DNA of 60,713 nt from Pseudomonas rhodesiae (GTDB lineage Bacteria; Pseudomonadota; Gammaproteobacteria; Pseudomonadales; Pseudomonadaceae). The stretch lies in contig NZ_VFEU01000030.1 of assembly GCF_007858255.1 (NCBI RefSeq), positions 1-60,713 on the forward strand, written 5' to 3'. Below the pieces are notes generated by a model. That model was given only the letters and a program-made list of their open reading frames with translations, had not been told where the DNA came from and searched no databases. Shown in pieces: positions 33,936 through 42,553 of this stretch (position 1 is its first letter; every line of letters begins with the position of its first letter). A program made the position numbers and the translations under genes.

Positions 33936-35930
33936 ATGGGTTTTCGCTGTCTGCTGCTTATCGGCTGTTTGTGCGTTGCCTTGATGGCAAACGCCGCCCC
34001 CGCGCCTGGCATACCGCAGGCGCAACTCACTGCGCAGCAGCGCCAATGGCTGACCGAGCATCCGGAGCTGCGGGTCGGCGTAGTGCTGCAAGCGCCTTAC
34101 GCGCAGTACGATCGGCGCCTACAGCGTTTGTCGGGGGCCAATGTCGAATTGATGCAGTGGCTGGCCAAAGCGCTGAATATCGAACTGACGTGGCGCAACT
34201 TTCCCACCCAGGAGCAGTTGGAAGAGGCCGTACGCGAGGGCGAGGTGGACATGGCTCCCGGCCTGCAGCAGACCCCGGCCGGCCTGCGTCTGTGGTTGTT
34301 CACCGACCCCTATATGCGCGTGCCCCAGCGTGTGGTGGGCATTCGTGAGGGCGGCGCTGCCGTGGAGCTTGAAAAACTCGATGATCAATCCCGCGTTGCG
34401 GTGCGCATGCCCAGTGCCGTGGCCGATTACCTACGCAGCACATACCCCAATCTCAATCTGCAAGGCGTGCCCATGGAGCGCCAGGCCCTGCAATTGCTGG
34501 TCAGCCAACAGGCCCGCTATGCGGTGGTGGATGAAGCGCAACTGAGTCGTCTGTCCGCCGAAGCGGAATTCGCCGGGCTGGCGGTGGTGGGGGATATCGG
34601 CCTACCGCAACTCTTGCGTGTAGCCACCCGCCGCGAATGGCCGGAACTGGCCGGCATCATGGAAAGCGCGCTGCGTGCCATTCCCGCCCGTGACCTGGAC
34701 CAACTGCACAACCGCTGGCTGCAACCCCAATATCCCCGGCTGACGCAATCCCCGGGGCTGTGGCAGAACCTGAGCCTGTTGCTGTGCCTGCTGCTGCTCG
34801 CCAGCCTGGCGGTGGTGTTCTGGCAGCGTCGCCACCAACGCCAACTGGAACACGACCTGCTGGCCGCCCGCGAAGAAAGCGCCGCCCGTGCGGCCGGTGC
34901 CCAGGCGCTGCGGTTGACGCAGTTTTCCATCGATCAAAGCACCGTTGGCATTCTCTGGGTGAACTGGGACAGTCATGTGCGCTACGCCAACCGTGCGGCC
35001 GAAAACATGCTCGGTTATGGCCCCGGCACTTTGATCGAGCGGCCGCTGGTCGACCTCGACCCCACGCTGGACATGGACCGCTGGCTCAATCTGTGGAAAC
35101 GCGCACGGGCCAGCGAAGAAGGACCGCAGAATTTCGCCACCGATTGTTTGCGCGCCGATGGCAGCATCCTGCCGGCCAACGTTTCCTTGAGTTTTGTGCG
35201 TTTTGCCGATGCCGAGTACCTGGTGGTGTACCTCAACGACGTCACCGAACTGCGCCGCACCCTGGCCGCCTTGTTGCAAAGCGAGGCGCAATTGCGCGAG
35301 CTGTCGGCCCACCTGGAAACCGTGCGCGAAGAAGAAAAGGCCCGCATTGCCCGTGAAGTGCACGATGAACTCGGCCAGATGCTCACCGTGCTCAAGCTGG
35401 AAACCTCCATGTGCGAGCTGGCCTACGCGCAGTTGGACCCCGGCCTGCATGAGCGCCTGAACAGCATGAAGCGCCTGATCGCCCAGCTTTTCCAATTGGT
35501 GCGCGACGTGGCCACCGCGCTGCGCCCGCCGATTCTCGACGCGGGCATTGCCTCGGCCATCGAGTGGCAGGCCCGGCGCTTTGAAGCGCGCACGCACATT
35601 CCTTGCCTGGTGCAGGTGCCGGATAACCTGCCGGCCCTGAGCGACGCCAAGGCCGTCGGCCTGTTTCGTATCTTGCAAGAGGCGCTGACCAATGTGATGC
35701 GCCATGCCCAGGCGCATACTGTGGAACTTAGCCTGGCGATTGAAGGCACCGACCTGCGCCTGACCATCAGCGACGACGGCGTCGGCTTCGTTCAGGCACA
35801 AGGCCGTGCGACCTCGTTCGGCCTGGTGGGCATGCGCGAGCGGGTGTTGATAATGGGCGGGCAACTGAGCCTGCACAGCGAGCTGGGGGAGGGCACCACC
35901 CTGAGCGTGACGGTGCCATTGGATGCCTGA
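33936..35930 (+). CDS. agtS: AgtS-type sensor histidine kinase
   Basis: Membrane sensor kinase of 664 aa. A signal peptide (ending near ANAAPA) leads to a periplasmic solute-binding-protein-like domain (about 45-265), a transmembrane helix (about 275-297, LSLLLCLLLLASLAVVFW), a PAS domain (about 325-435), a HisKA_3 dimerisation domain with phospho-acceptor His476 in REVHDELGQ, and a HATPase domain ending GLVGMRERV...GEGTTLSV. It is coupled to the NarL-type regulator 18 bp downstream. Same layout and place as PA0600, reported in P. aeruginosa to control 4-aminobutyrate and 5-aminovalerate uptake. Confidence 0.88.
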   Translation: MGFRCLLLIGCLCVALMANAAPAPGIPQAQLTAQQRQWLTEHPELRVGVVLQAPYAQYDRRLQRLSGANVELMQWLAKALNIELTWRNFPTQEQLEEAVREGEVDMAPGLQQTPAGLRLWLFTDPYMRVPQRVVGIREGGAAVELEKLDDQSRVAVRMPSAVADYLRSTYPNLNLQGVPMERQALQLLVSQQARYAVVDEAQLSRLSAEAEFAGLAVVGDIGLPQLLRVATRREWPELAGIMESALRAIPARDLDQLHNRWLQPQYPRLTQSPGLWQNLSLLLCLLLLASLAVVFWQRRHQRQLEHDLLAAREESAARAAGAQALRLTQFSIDQSTVGILWVNWDSHVRYANRAAENMLGYGPGTLIERPLVDLDPTLDMDRWLNLWKRARASEEGPQNFATDCLRADGSILPANVSLSFVRFADAEYLVVYLNDVTELRRTLAALLQSEAQLRELSAHLETVREEEKARIAREVHDELGQMLTVLKLETSMCELAYAQLDPGLHERLNSMKRLIAQLFQLVRDVATALRPPILDAGIASAIEWQARRFEARTHIPCLVQVPDNLPALSDAKAVGLFRILQEALTNVMRHAQAHTVELSLAIEGTDLRLTISDDGVGFVQAQGRATSFGLVGMRERVLIMGGQLSLHSELGEGTTLSVTVPLDA

Positions 35931-35948
35931 CAATAAGAGGAAAGCCTT

Positions 35949-36578
35949 GTGATCCGTGTACTGGTAGCCGAAGACCACACCATCGTCCGTGAAGGCATCA
36001 AGCAATTGATCGGCCTGGCCAAAGACCTGCAGGTGGTGGGAGAGGCGAGCAATGGCGAGCAGTTATTGGAGACGTTGCGCCACGTCGCCTGTGAGGTGGT
36101 GCTGCTGGACATCTCCATGCCGGGCGTCAATGGCCTGGAAGCGATTGCGCGGATTCGGGCATTGAACAACCCGCCGGCGATCCTGGTGCTGTCGATGCAT
36201 GACGAAGCGCAGATGGCCGCGCGGGCCTTGAAGGTCGGCGCCGCCGGCTACGCCACCAAGGACAGTGATCCGGCGTTGCTGCTGACGGCGATTCGCAAGG
36301 TAGCGGCCGGTGGGCGCTATATCGACCCGGACCTGGCCGACCGGATGGTCTTCGAAGTCGGCCTCACCGATGCCCGCCCACTGCATTCATTGCTTTCGGA
36401 GCGCGAGTTCTCGGTGTTCGAACGCCTGGCGCAGGGCGCCAATGTCAATGACATCGCCCAGCAACTGGCCCTCAGCAGCAAGACCATCAGTACCCACAAG
36501 GCGCGCCTGATGCAGAAGCTTAATATCACCTCCCTGGCCGAGCTGGTGCGGTACGCCATGGAACACAAGCTTCTGTAG
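35949..36578 (+). CDS. agtR: AgtR-type NarL/FixJ response regulator
   Basis: Partner of the upstream kinase. The 209-aa regulator has a receiver domain with phospho-acceptor Asp54 (LLDISMPG) and a C-terminal LuxR-type helix-turn-helix (GANVNDIAQQLALSSKTIST). The start codon is GTG, preceded by AGAGGAAAG. It most likely activates the agt transporter genes that begin 224 bp downstream; a palindrome at 36680 is a candidate binding site. Equivalent to PA0601. Confidence 0.9.
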   Translation: MIRVLVAEDHTIVREGIKQLIGLAKDLQVVGEASNGEQLLETLRHVACEVVLLDISMPGVNGLEAIARIRALNNPPAILVLSMHDEAQMAARALKVGAAGYATKDSDPALLLTAIRKVAAGGRYIDPDLADRMVFEVGLTDARPLHSLLSEREFSVFERLAQGANVNDIAQQLALSSKTISTHKARLMQKLNITSLAELVRYAMEHKLL

Positions 36579-36679
36579 CGGCATATCTATTTGCGACACC
36601 CCGCAAAACCGCGCCGCACCCATTCTTGCCGCTTGCAGCGAGGGTCTTGCCGCCGCACTGTCCAGTGCCCGCCATCGGT

Positions 36680-36695
36680 GTAGGGCGATCCCTAC
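36680..36695. promoter_or_regulatory. Perfect palindrome upstream of agtA, candidate AgtR operator
   Basis: GTAGGG-CGAT-CCCTAC, about 108 bp before the agtA start. NarL/FixJ-type regulators bind such short inverted repeats, and the only regulator gene nearby is agtR. The spacing suits an activator site upstream of a promoter near 36760-36790. No experimental support. Confidence 0.4.
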
Positions 36696-36802
36696 CCCCA
36701 ACCTTCCAACCGGCTGATGAGATTCTCTCCTGGCCCCCGATTTCCGGGGCCTCGCCCCTGGACTACGCTTGTGCCACAGCAGTCCAAATAAAAGGTGCGG
36801 GT

Positions 36803-37915
36803 ATGAGCGAGGTGGATTCAAATGATGTGCTGGTCAGCTTTCGTGGCGTGCAGAAGAGCTACGACGGCGAGAACCTGATCGTCAAAGACCTCAACCTGGA
36901 GATCCGCAAGGGCGAGTTCCTCACCTTGCTCGGGCCTTCAGGGTCGGGCAAGACCACCAGCCTGATGATGCTCGCCGGCTTCGAAACCCCGACCGCCGGT
37001 GAGATCCAGCTGGCCGGGCGCTCTATCAACAACGTGCCGCCGCATAAGCGCGATATCGGCATGGTGTTCCAGAACTACGCGTTGTTCCCGCACATGACCG
37101 TCGCCGAGAACCTAGCGTTCCCGCTGTCGGTGCGCGGTTTGAGCAAGACCGATATCAGCGAGCGCGTCAAACGCGTGCTCAGCATGGTCCAGCTCGACGC
37201 CTTCGCCCAGCGCTACCCGGCGCAGCTCTCCGGCGGTCAGCAACAGCGCGTGGCCTTGGCCCGAGCACTGGTGTTCGAACCGCAACTGGTGCTGATGGAC
37301 GAACCCCTCGGCGCCCTCGACAAACAACTGCGCGAACACATGCAGATGGAGATCAAGCACCTACACCAGCGCCTCGGCGTGACCGTGGTGTACGTGACCC
37401 ACGACCAGGGCGAAGCCTTGACCATGTCCGACCGCGTTGCGGTGTTCCACCAGGGCGAGATCCAGCAGATCGCCGCGCCGCGCACCCTGTATGAAGAGCC
37501 GAAGAACACCTTCGTCGCCAACTTCATCGGCGAAAACAACCGTCTCAACGGTCGCCTGCACAGCCGCAGCGGCGAACGCTGCGTGGTGGAGCTGGCGCGG
37601 GGCGAGAAGGTCGAGGCGCTGGCGGTGAACGTCGGCCAGGTCGGCGGCCCGGTGACGTTGTCGGTGCGCCCGGAGCGCGTCAGCCTCAATGGCTCCAGCG
37701 AAAGCTGCGTCAACCGCTTCTCGGGGCGTGTGGCGGAATTTATCTACCTGGGCGACCACGTGCGGGTGCGCCTGGAAGTCTGCGGTAAGGCCGATTTTTT
37801 TGTGAAACAACCGATCGCCGAGCTGGACCCAGCCCTGGCAGTCGGCGACGTGGTACCGATTGGCTGGCAAGTCGAGCACGTTCGCGCACTCGACCCACTT
37901 CTAGAGGCGAATTGA
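36803..37915 (+). CDS. agtA: ABC importer ATP-binding protein AgtA
   Basis: ATPase of a spermidine/putrescine-type (PotA-like) importer, 370 aa. I start it at MSEVDSNDVLVSF after AAAGGTG; the frame is open 59 codons upstream, but that part is the control region. Walker A is GPSGSGKT (residues 44-51), the Q-loop FQNYALF, the signature LSGGQQQR and Walker B VLMDEPLGALD follow, and a C-terminal TOBE domain (about 290-365) completes it. It is the first gene of agtABCD. In P. aeruginosa this operon is reported to import 4-aminobutyrate and 5-aminovalerate. Confidence 0.9.
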   Translation: MSEVDSNDVLVSFRGVQKSYDGENLIVKDLNLEIRKGEFLTLLGPSGSGKTTSLMMLAGFETPTAGEIQLAGRSINNVPPHKRDIGMVFQNYALFPHMTVAENLAFPLSVRGLSKTDISERVKRVLSMVQLDAFAQRYPAQLSGGQQQRVALARALVFEPQLVLMDEPLGALDKQLREHMQMEIKHLHQRLGVTVVYVTHDQGEALTMSDRVAVFHQGEIQQIAAPRTLYEEPKNTFVANFIGENNRLNGRLHSRSGERCVVELARGEKVEALAVNVGQVGGPVTLSVRPERVSLNGSSESCVNRFSGRVAEFIYLGDHVRVRLEVCGKADFFVKQPIAELDPALAVGDVVPIGWQVEHVRALDPLLEAN

Positions 37916-37960
37916 TCGCCCCCCATGGCTTCACCAACCCTGCACGTGGAGAGAACAACA

Positions 37961-39001
37961 ATGTTGAGATCCCTGAAGTATTCGGCCCTGGCAATTGGCT
38001 TGATGGGCGCAACACAGGCCATGGCCGGCCCGGATTTGACCGTCGTGTCGTTCGGCGGCGCGAACAAGGCGGCACAGGTCAAGGCCTTCTATGCACCGTG
38101 GGAAAGCGCGGGCAACGGCAAGATCGTCGCCGGTGAGTACAACGGTGAGATGGCCAAGGTCAAAGCCATGGTCGACACCAAGAGCGTGTCCTGGGACCTG
38201 GTGGAAGTGGAGTCGCCGGAACTGTCCCGCGGTTGCGACGAAGACATGTTCGAGCCCCTGGACCCGAAACTGTTCGGCGACAGCGCGAACTACGTGAAGG
38301 GCGCGATCCAGCCATGCGGCGTGGGCTTCTTTGTTTGGTCGACCGTGCTGGCCTACAACGCTGACAAACTGGCCTCCGCGCCAACCAGCTGGGCGGATTT
38401 CTGGGACACCAAGAAATTCCCGGGCAAGCGCGGCCTGCGCAAAGGCGCCAAGTACACCTTGGAGTTTGCATTGATGGCCGACGGCGTCGCACCCAAAGAC
38501 GTCTACAAAGTGCTGGCCGGCAAAGATGGCCAGGACCGTGCGTTCAAAAAGCTCGATGAACTCAAACCGTCGATCCAATGGTGGGAAGCCGGCGCGCAAC
38601 CGCCGCAGTACCTGGCCTCTGGTGACGTAGTGATGAGCTCGGCCTACAACGGTCGTATCGCCGCCGTGCAGAAAGAAAGCAACCTGAAAGTGGTGTGGAA
38701 CGGCGGTATCTACGACTTCGACGCCTGGGCCATTCCAAAAGGCCTGGCCAAGGACCGCGCCGAAGCGGCGAAGAAATTCATCGCCTTCTCGGTTGCGCCG
38801 CAGCAGCAGAAGACCTACTCGGAAAACATTGCCTACGGCCCAGCCAACACCCAAGCCGTACCGCTGCTGGCCAAGGACATCCTCAAGGACATGCCGACCA
38901 CCCCGGAGAACATCGCCAATCAGGTGCAGATCGATGTGAGCTTCTGGGCTGATAACGGTGAGCAGCTCGAACAGCGCTTCAACTCCTGGGCTGCGAAGTA
39001 A
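37961..39001 (+). CDS. agtB: Periplasmic substrate-binding protein AgtB
   Basis: Solute-binding protein of the Agt importer, 346 aa from MLRSLKYSALAIGLMGATQA with a signal peptide ending at AMAG; GGAGAG lies just before the start. The mature part is a PotD/PotF-like two-lobe protein (LTVVSFGGANKAAQ, WDLVEVESPEL, YDFDAWAIPKG). It follows agtA by 45 bp. A REP hairpin between agtB and agtC can hold the 3' end of the abundant binding-protein message, a common arrangement in importer operons. Confidence 0.9.
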   Translation: MLRSLKYSALAIGLMGATQAMAGPDLTVVSFGGANKAAQVKAFYAPWESAGNGKIVAGEYNGEMAKVKAMVDTKSVSWDLVEVESPELSRGCDEDMFEPLDPKLFGDSANYVKGAIQPCGVGFFVWSTVLAYNADKLASAPTSWADFWDTKKFPGKRGLRKGAKYTLEFALMADGVAPKDVYKVLAGKDGQDRAFKKLDELKPSIQWWEAGAQPPQYLASGDVVMSSAYNGRIAAVQKESNLKVVWNGGIYDFDAWAIPKGLAKDRAEAAKKFIAFSVAPQQQKTYSENIAYGPANTQAVPLLAKDILKDMPTTPENIANQVQIDVSFWADNGEQLEQRFNSWAAK

Positions 39002-39015
39002 CACCGCATAACCCT

Positions 39016-39041
39016 GTGGGAGGGGGCAAGCCCCTCCCACA
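39016..39041. repeat. REP-type hairpin within agtB-agtC
   Basis: TGTGGGAGGGG-GCAAG-CCCCTCCCACA, a perfect hairpin inside the operon, 14 bp after the agtB stop. It probably stabilises upstream mRNA so that binding protein exceeds permeases. Same family as 32858 and 48109. Confidence 0.75.
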
Positions 39042-39095
39042 AGGGATTTCTTGTGTGTGAAAGATTGCATTCATTTTCAAGATTCGGAGTCAGCC

Positions 39096-40343
39096 ATGGC
39101 CATCGCCGTTCCCTCGAACGAGGTCAACAGCCCCACCCTCAAGCAGCGCCTGGCGCGTGCCGAGCGGCTCAATCGCTGGAAAGCCCAAGCGTTGATTGCG
39201 CCGCTGGTGCTGTTCCTGCTGTTGGTGTTTCTGGTGCCAATCGTCGCATTGCTCTACAAAAGCGTCGGTAACCCAGAAGTGGTAGGCGGTTTGCCGCGGA
39301 CCGTGGTGGCGGTGAAAACCTGGGATGGGCGAGGTCTGCCGGGCGAACCTGTATACCAGGCGCTCAGCGAAGATTTGGGCGAAGCGCGCAAAAATCAGAC
39401 CCTGGGCGATCTGTCCAAACGCTTGAACATGGAACTGGCCGGCTATCGCAGCCTGCTGACCAAAACCGCTCGGGCGCTGCCGTTTACCGAAGTGCCCGGC
39501 TCTTATAAAGAAGCGTTGGAAAACCTCGACGAGCGCTGGGGCGACCCGGCGTACTGGCAGGCGATCCGGCGCAATACCAACAGCTTTACGCCGTTCTACC
39601 TGCTGGCGGCGGTGGATCACCGCATCGACGACCTCGGCGAAGTGGCGCCGGCCACCCCGGATCAGGCGATCTATCTGGATATCTTCGCCCGTACGTTCTG
39701 GATGGGCCTGGTGATCACTGCCATTTGCTTGCTGCTGGCGTACCCGTTGGCGTACCTGCTGGCCAATCTGCCAGCGCGCAAAAGTAACTTGTTGATGATC
39801 CTGGTGCTGTTGCCTTTCTGGACCTCGATCCTGGTGCGGGTGGCGGCGTGGATCGTGCTGCTGCAATCCGGCGGGCTGATCAACAGCGCGCTGCTGAGCA
39901 TGGGGCTGATCGATAAACCCCTGGAGTTGGTGTTCAACCGCACTGGGGTCTACATCTCCATGGTGCACATTCTGCTGCCGTTCATGATCCTGCCGATCTA
40001 CAGCGTGATGAAGGGTATCTCGCCAACCTACATGCGCGCGGCGATTTCCCTGGGCTGCCACCCGTTCACCAGTTTCTGGCGCGTGTACTTCCCGCAGACC
40101 TACGCCGGCGTTGGCGCTGGTTGCCTGCTGGTGTTCATTCTGGCGATTGGTTACTACATCACCCCGGCGCTGCTGGGCAGCCCGAACGACCAGATGGTCA
40201 GCTACTTCGTGGCCTTCTACACCAACACCAGCATCAACTGGGGGATGGCCACGGCACTGGGCGGCTTGCTGCTGTTGGCGACCGTATTGCTGTACCTGAT
40301 CTACAACCGGCTGGTCGGCGCCAGCCGCCTGCGCCTGAGCTAA
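39096..40343 (+). CDS. agtC: ABC importer permease AgtC
   Basis: First permease subunit, 415 aa from MAIAVPSNEVNSPTLK (CGGAG upstream). One N-terminal helix (about 30-55) is followed by a long periplasmic insertion (about 60-195) and then the usual permease helices. The EAA-like coupling loop is visible in AAISLGCHPFTSFWRVYFP. The large periplasmic loop after TM1 makes it longer than typical PotB. It works with agtD to form the channel driven by AgtA. Confidence 0.9.
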   Translation: MAIAVPSNEVNSPTLKQRLARAERLNRWKAQALIAPLVLFLLLVFLVPIVALLYKSVGNPEVVGGLPRTVVAVKTWDGRGLPGEPVYQALSEDLGEARKNQTLGDLSKRLNMELAGYRSLLTKTARALPFTEVPGSYKEALENLDERWGDPAYWQAIRRNTNSFTPFYLLAAVDHRIDDLGEVAPATPDQAIYLDIFARTFWMGLVITAICLLLAYPLAYLLANLPARKSNLLMILVLLPFWTSILVRVAAWIVLLQSGGLINSALLSMGLIDKPLELVFNRTGVYISMVHILLPFMILPIYSVMKGISPTYMRAAISLGCHPFTSFWRVYFPQTYAGVGAGCLLVFILAIGYYITPALLGSPNDQMVSYFVAFYTNTSINWGMATALGGLLLLATVLLYLIYNRLVGASRLRLS

Positions 40344-40355
40344 GGAGACCTTGCG

Positions 40356-41180
40356 ATGCTGAGCCCTTATATGTCACCGGTGGAGCGGGTGTGGTTTTAC
40401 AGCTTGCGGATTCTCTGCGGCCTGATCCTGCTGTTTCTGATACTGCCAGTGCTGGTGATCATCCCCCTGTCGTTCAACAGCGGCAGCTTTCTGGTGTACC
40501 CGCTGCAAGGCTTCTCTCTGCACTGGTACCAAGACTTCTTCGCCTCGGCCGAATGGATGCGTGCCCTGAAAAACAGCATCATCGTCGCCCCGGCGGCCAC
40601 GGTGCTGGCGATGGTCTTCGGCACCTTGGCGGCCATCGGCCTGACCCGCGGCGACTTCCCCGGTAAGGCGCTGGTGATGGCTTTGGTGATTTCGCCGATG
40701 GTCGTGCCGGTGGTGATCATCGGCGTGGCCAGCTACCTGTTCTTCGCGCCGCTGGGCCTGGGCAACAGCTTCTTCTCGCTGATCGTGGTGCATGCGGTGT
40801 TGGGTGTGCCGTTCGTGATCATCACCGTGTCGGCCACTTTGCAGGGCTTCAACCATAACCTGGTGCGGGCGGCGGCCAGCCTGGGGGCGTCGCCGTTGAC
40901 CGCATTCCGTCGGGTGACGTTGCCGCTGATTGCGCCGGGGGTAATTTCGGGAGCGCTGTTCGCGTTCGCCACCTCGTTCGATGAGGTGGTGGTGACGCTG
41001 TTCCTCGCCGGCCCCGAGCAAGCGACCTTGCCGCGCCAGATGTTCAGCGGCATCCGCGAAAACCTCAGCCCCACCATTGCCGCGGCGGCGACGTTGTTGA
41101 TTGCGTTCTCGGTGCTGCTATTGCTGACCCTGGAGTGGCTGCGCGGGCGCAGTGAAAAACTGCGTACTGCTCAGGTGTAA
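40356..41180 (+). CDS. agtD: ABC importer permease AgtD
   Basis: Second permease subunit, 274 aa, PotC-like. Six hydrophobic segments, with the EAA loop in AAASLGASPLTAFRRVTLP. It follows agtC by 12 bp with AAGGAG before the start. Last transporter gene; 140 bp with inverted repeats separate it from the alcohol dehydrogenase gene. Confidence 0.9.
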   Translation: MLSPYMSPVERVWFYSLRILCGLILLFLILPVLVIIPLSFNSGSFLVYPLQGFSLHWYQDFFASAEWMRALKNSIIVAPAATVLAMVFGTLAAIGLTRGDFPGKALVMALVISPMVVPVVIIGVASYLFFAPLGLGNSFFSLIVVHAVLGVPFVIITVSATLQGFNHNLVRAAASLGASPLTAFRRVTLPLIAPGVISGALFAFATSFDEVVVTLFLAGPEQATLPRQMFSGIRENLSPTIAAAATLLIAFSVLLLLTLEWLRGRSEKLRTAQV

Positions 41181-41189
41181 AGTCCAGTG

Positions 41190-41235
41190 CAGAACCTATT
41201 GGGGAAGGGGAAAGCCTCATCCCACATAGGTTCTG
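41190..41235 (+). repeat. Inverted repeat after agtD, possible terminator
   Basis: CAGAACCTAT (41190-41199) pairs with ATAGGTTCTG (41226-41235) around an interior that looks like a decayed REP (GGGGAAGGGGAAAGCCTCATCCC is too mismatched to pair fully). A second small palindrome ATTCAG-CCG-CTGAAT follows at 41242-41256. No U-run, so termination is uncertain. Confidence 0.45.
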
Positions 41236-41320
41236 TGACCATTCAGCCGCTGAATGAAAGACAACCTGTTTCAGTCAGCTACTCTTGTGCCAGCCCATCC
41301 ATCAAAAAGAGGCCGCGCAC

Positions 41321-42469
41321 ATGAGTTCTTCCTCATTCAAGATCGCCCACAAACTGCTGACCGGCGCCGGTGCCATCGAGCAACTGGCCGCCGAGCTGAC
41401 GCGCCTGGATGTGGATAACCCACTGATTGTCACCGATGCCGCACTGGTTCAGTCCGGCACGGTGGCGCTGGCTCTGGAGCATTTGGGCGGGCGCAGCTAT
41501 GAGATTTTCGACCGCGTAAAACCCGACCCGGAAATCGCCATTGTCGAAGACTGCATGCAGGCGTACCGCGACGGCGGGCACGACGGTTTGATTGGCGTGG
41601 GCGGTGGCAGCGCCATCGACATTGCCAAAAGCGTGGCTGCCTACGCCGGATATCACGGTGCGTTGGCGGATTTGTTCGGCGTCGACCAGGTGCCGCGCAA
41701 GGGCCCGCCGCTGATCGCGATTCCCACCACCGCCGGCACCGGCTCGGAGGTGACCAATGTGGCGATCCTCTCCGACAAGGCTGCCCAGTTGAAAAAAGGC
41801 ATCGTCAGCGATTACCTGTTGCCGGATGTCGCACTGATCAGCCCGCAAATGACCCTGACCTGCCCGCGCAGCGTCACCGCCGCCAGTGGCGTGGACGCGC
41901 TGGTGCACGCGATCGAATCCTACTTGTCGCTCAATGCCTCGCCGATTACCGATGCGCTTGCCATTGGCGCGATCAAGCTGATCGTCAACGCGCTGCCCAA
42001 GGCCTACGCCAACCCGGTTGACCTGAAGGCTCGTGACGACATGGCCACCGCCAGCCTGATGGCCGGCATGGCCTTCGGTAATGCCGGCGTGGGCGCGGTG
42101 CATGCCTTGGCGTACCCGCTGGGCGGGCGCTACAACGTCGGTCACGGCGTGAGTAACTCGTTGCTGCTGCCCTACGTGATGCAGTGGAATAAGTTGGCAT
42201 GCGTCGAACGCATGCGCGACATTGCCGAGGCCATGGGCGTGAATGTGGCCGGCTTGAGTGTCAACGCTGCCGCCGATCAGGCCGTCGAGGCGATGACGCG
42301 CCTGTGCGCCGATGTGGAGATCCCCTCCGGGCTGCGCAGTTTCGGGGTAACCGAAGATGCCATCCCCGCCATGGCTGCGGAGGCGGCAGGTATTGAGCGC
42401 TTGATGCGCAACAACCCGCGCAAGCTCAGCGCGGCTGATATCGAGAAAATCTACCGGGCCGCCTACTAG
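41321..42469 (+). CDS. Iron-containing (group III) alcohol dehydrogenase
   Basis: A 382-aa Fe-type NAD(P)-dependent alcohol dehydrogenase. Start chosen at MSSSSFKIAHKLLTG after AAAGAGG. The nucleotide loop GVGGGSAIDIAKS, the TTAGTGSEVTNVA motif, and the metal ligands in GVDALVHAIE (Asp, His) and VHALAYPLGGRYNVGHG (two His) are complete. It lies between agtABCD and rpe, a place where I do not recall such a gene in P. aeruginosa. Its place after an importer for 4-aminobutyrate and 5-aminovalerate suggests an omega-hydroxy acid such as 4-hydroxybutyrate or 5-hydroxyvalerate as substrate, but that is only inference; short-chain alcohols or diols are equally possible. Confidence 0.88.
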   Translation: MSSSSFKIAHKLLTGAGAIEQLAAELTRLDVDNPLIVTDAALVQSGTVALALEHLGGRSYEIFDRVKPDPEIAIVEDCMQAYRDGGHDGLIGVGGGSAIDIAKSVAAYAGYHGALADLFGVDQVPRKGPPLIAIPTTAGTGSEVTNVAILSDKAAQLKKGIVSDYLLPDVALISPQMTLTCPRSVTAASGVDALVHAIESYLSLNASPITDALAIGAIKLIVNALPKAYANPVDLKARDDMATASLMAGMAFGNAGVGAVHALAYPLGGRYNVGHGVSNSLLLPYVMQWNKLACVERMRDIAEAMGVNVAGLSVNAAADQAVEAMTRLCADVEIPSGLRSFGVTEDAIPAMAAEAAGIERLMRNNPRKLSAADIEKIYRAAY

Positions 42470-42509
42470 CCATTGAGCCAGGTCACGGTGCGCGGGACAA
42501 AGCATGAGG

Positions 42510-42517
42510 TATACAAT
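42510..42517 (+). promoter_or_regulatory. Candidate -10 element before rpe
   Basis: TATACAAT, 37 bp upstream of the rpe start, is the best -10-like sequence in the gap after the alcohol dehydrogenase. No good -35 match precedes it at normal spacing, so an activator or a different start cannot be excluded. Confidence 0.35.
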
Positions 42518-42553
42518 GCGCGCCATCGTGATTTAGCTCAGAAAAGGTGCGTC

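Noticed and set aside
34602..36005. 467-codon frame opposite agtS
   Set aside because: Antisense shadow of the sensor kinase gene; low-complexity His/Gln-rich translation.
41333..42526. 397-codon minus-strand frame opposite the alcohol dehydrogenase
   Set aside because: Antisense shadow; the plus strand has all metal-binding motifs.
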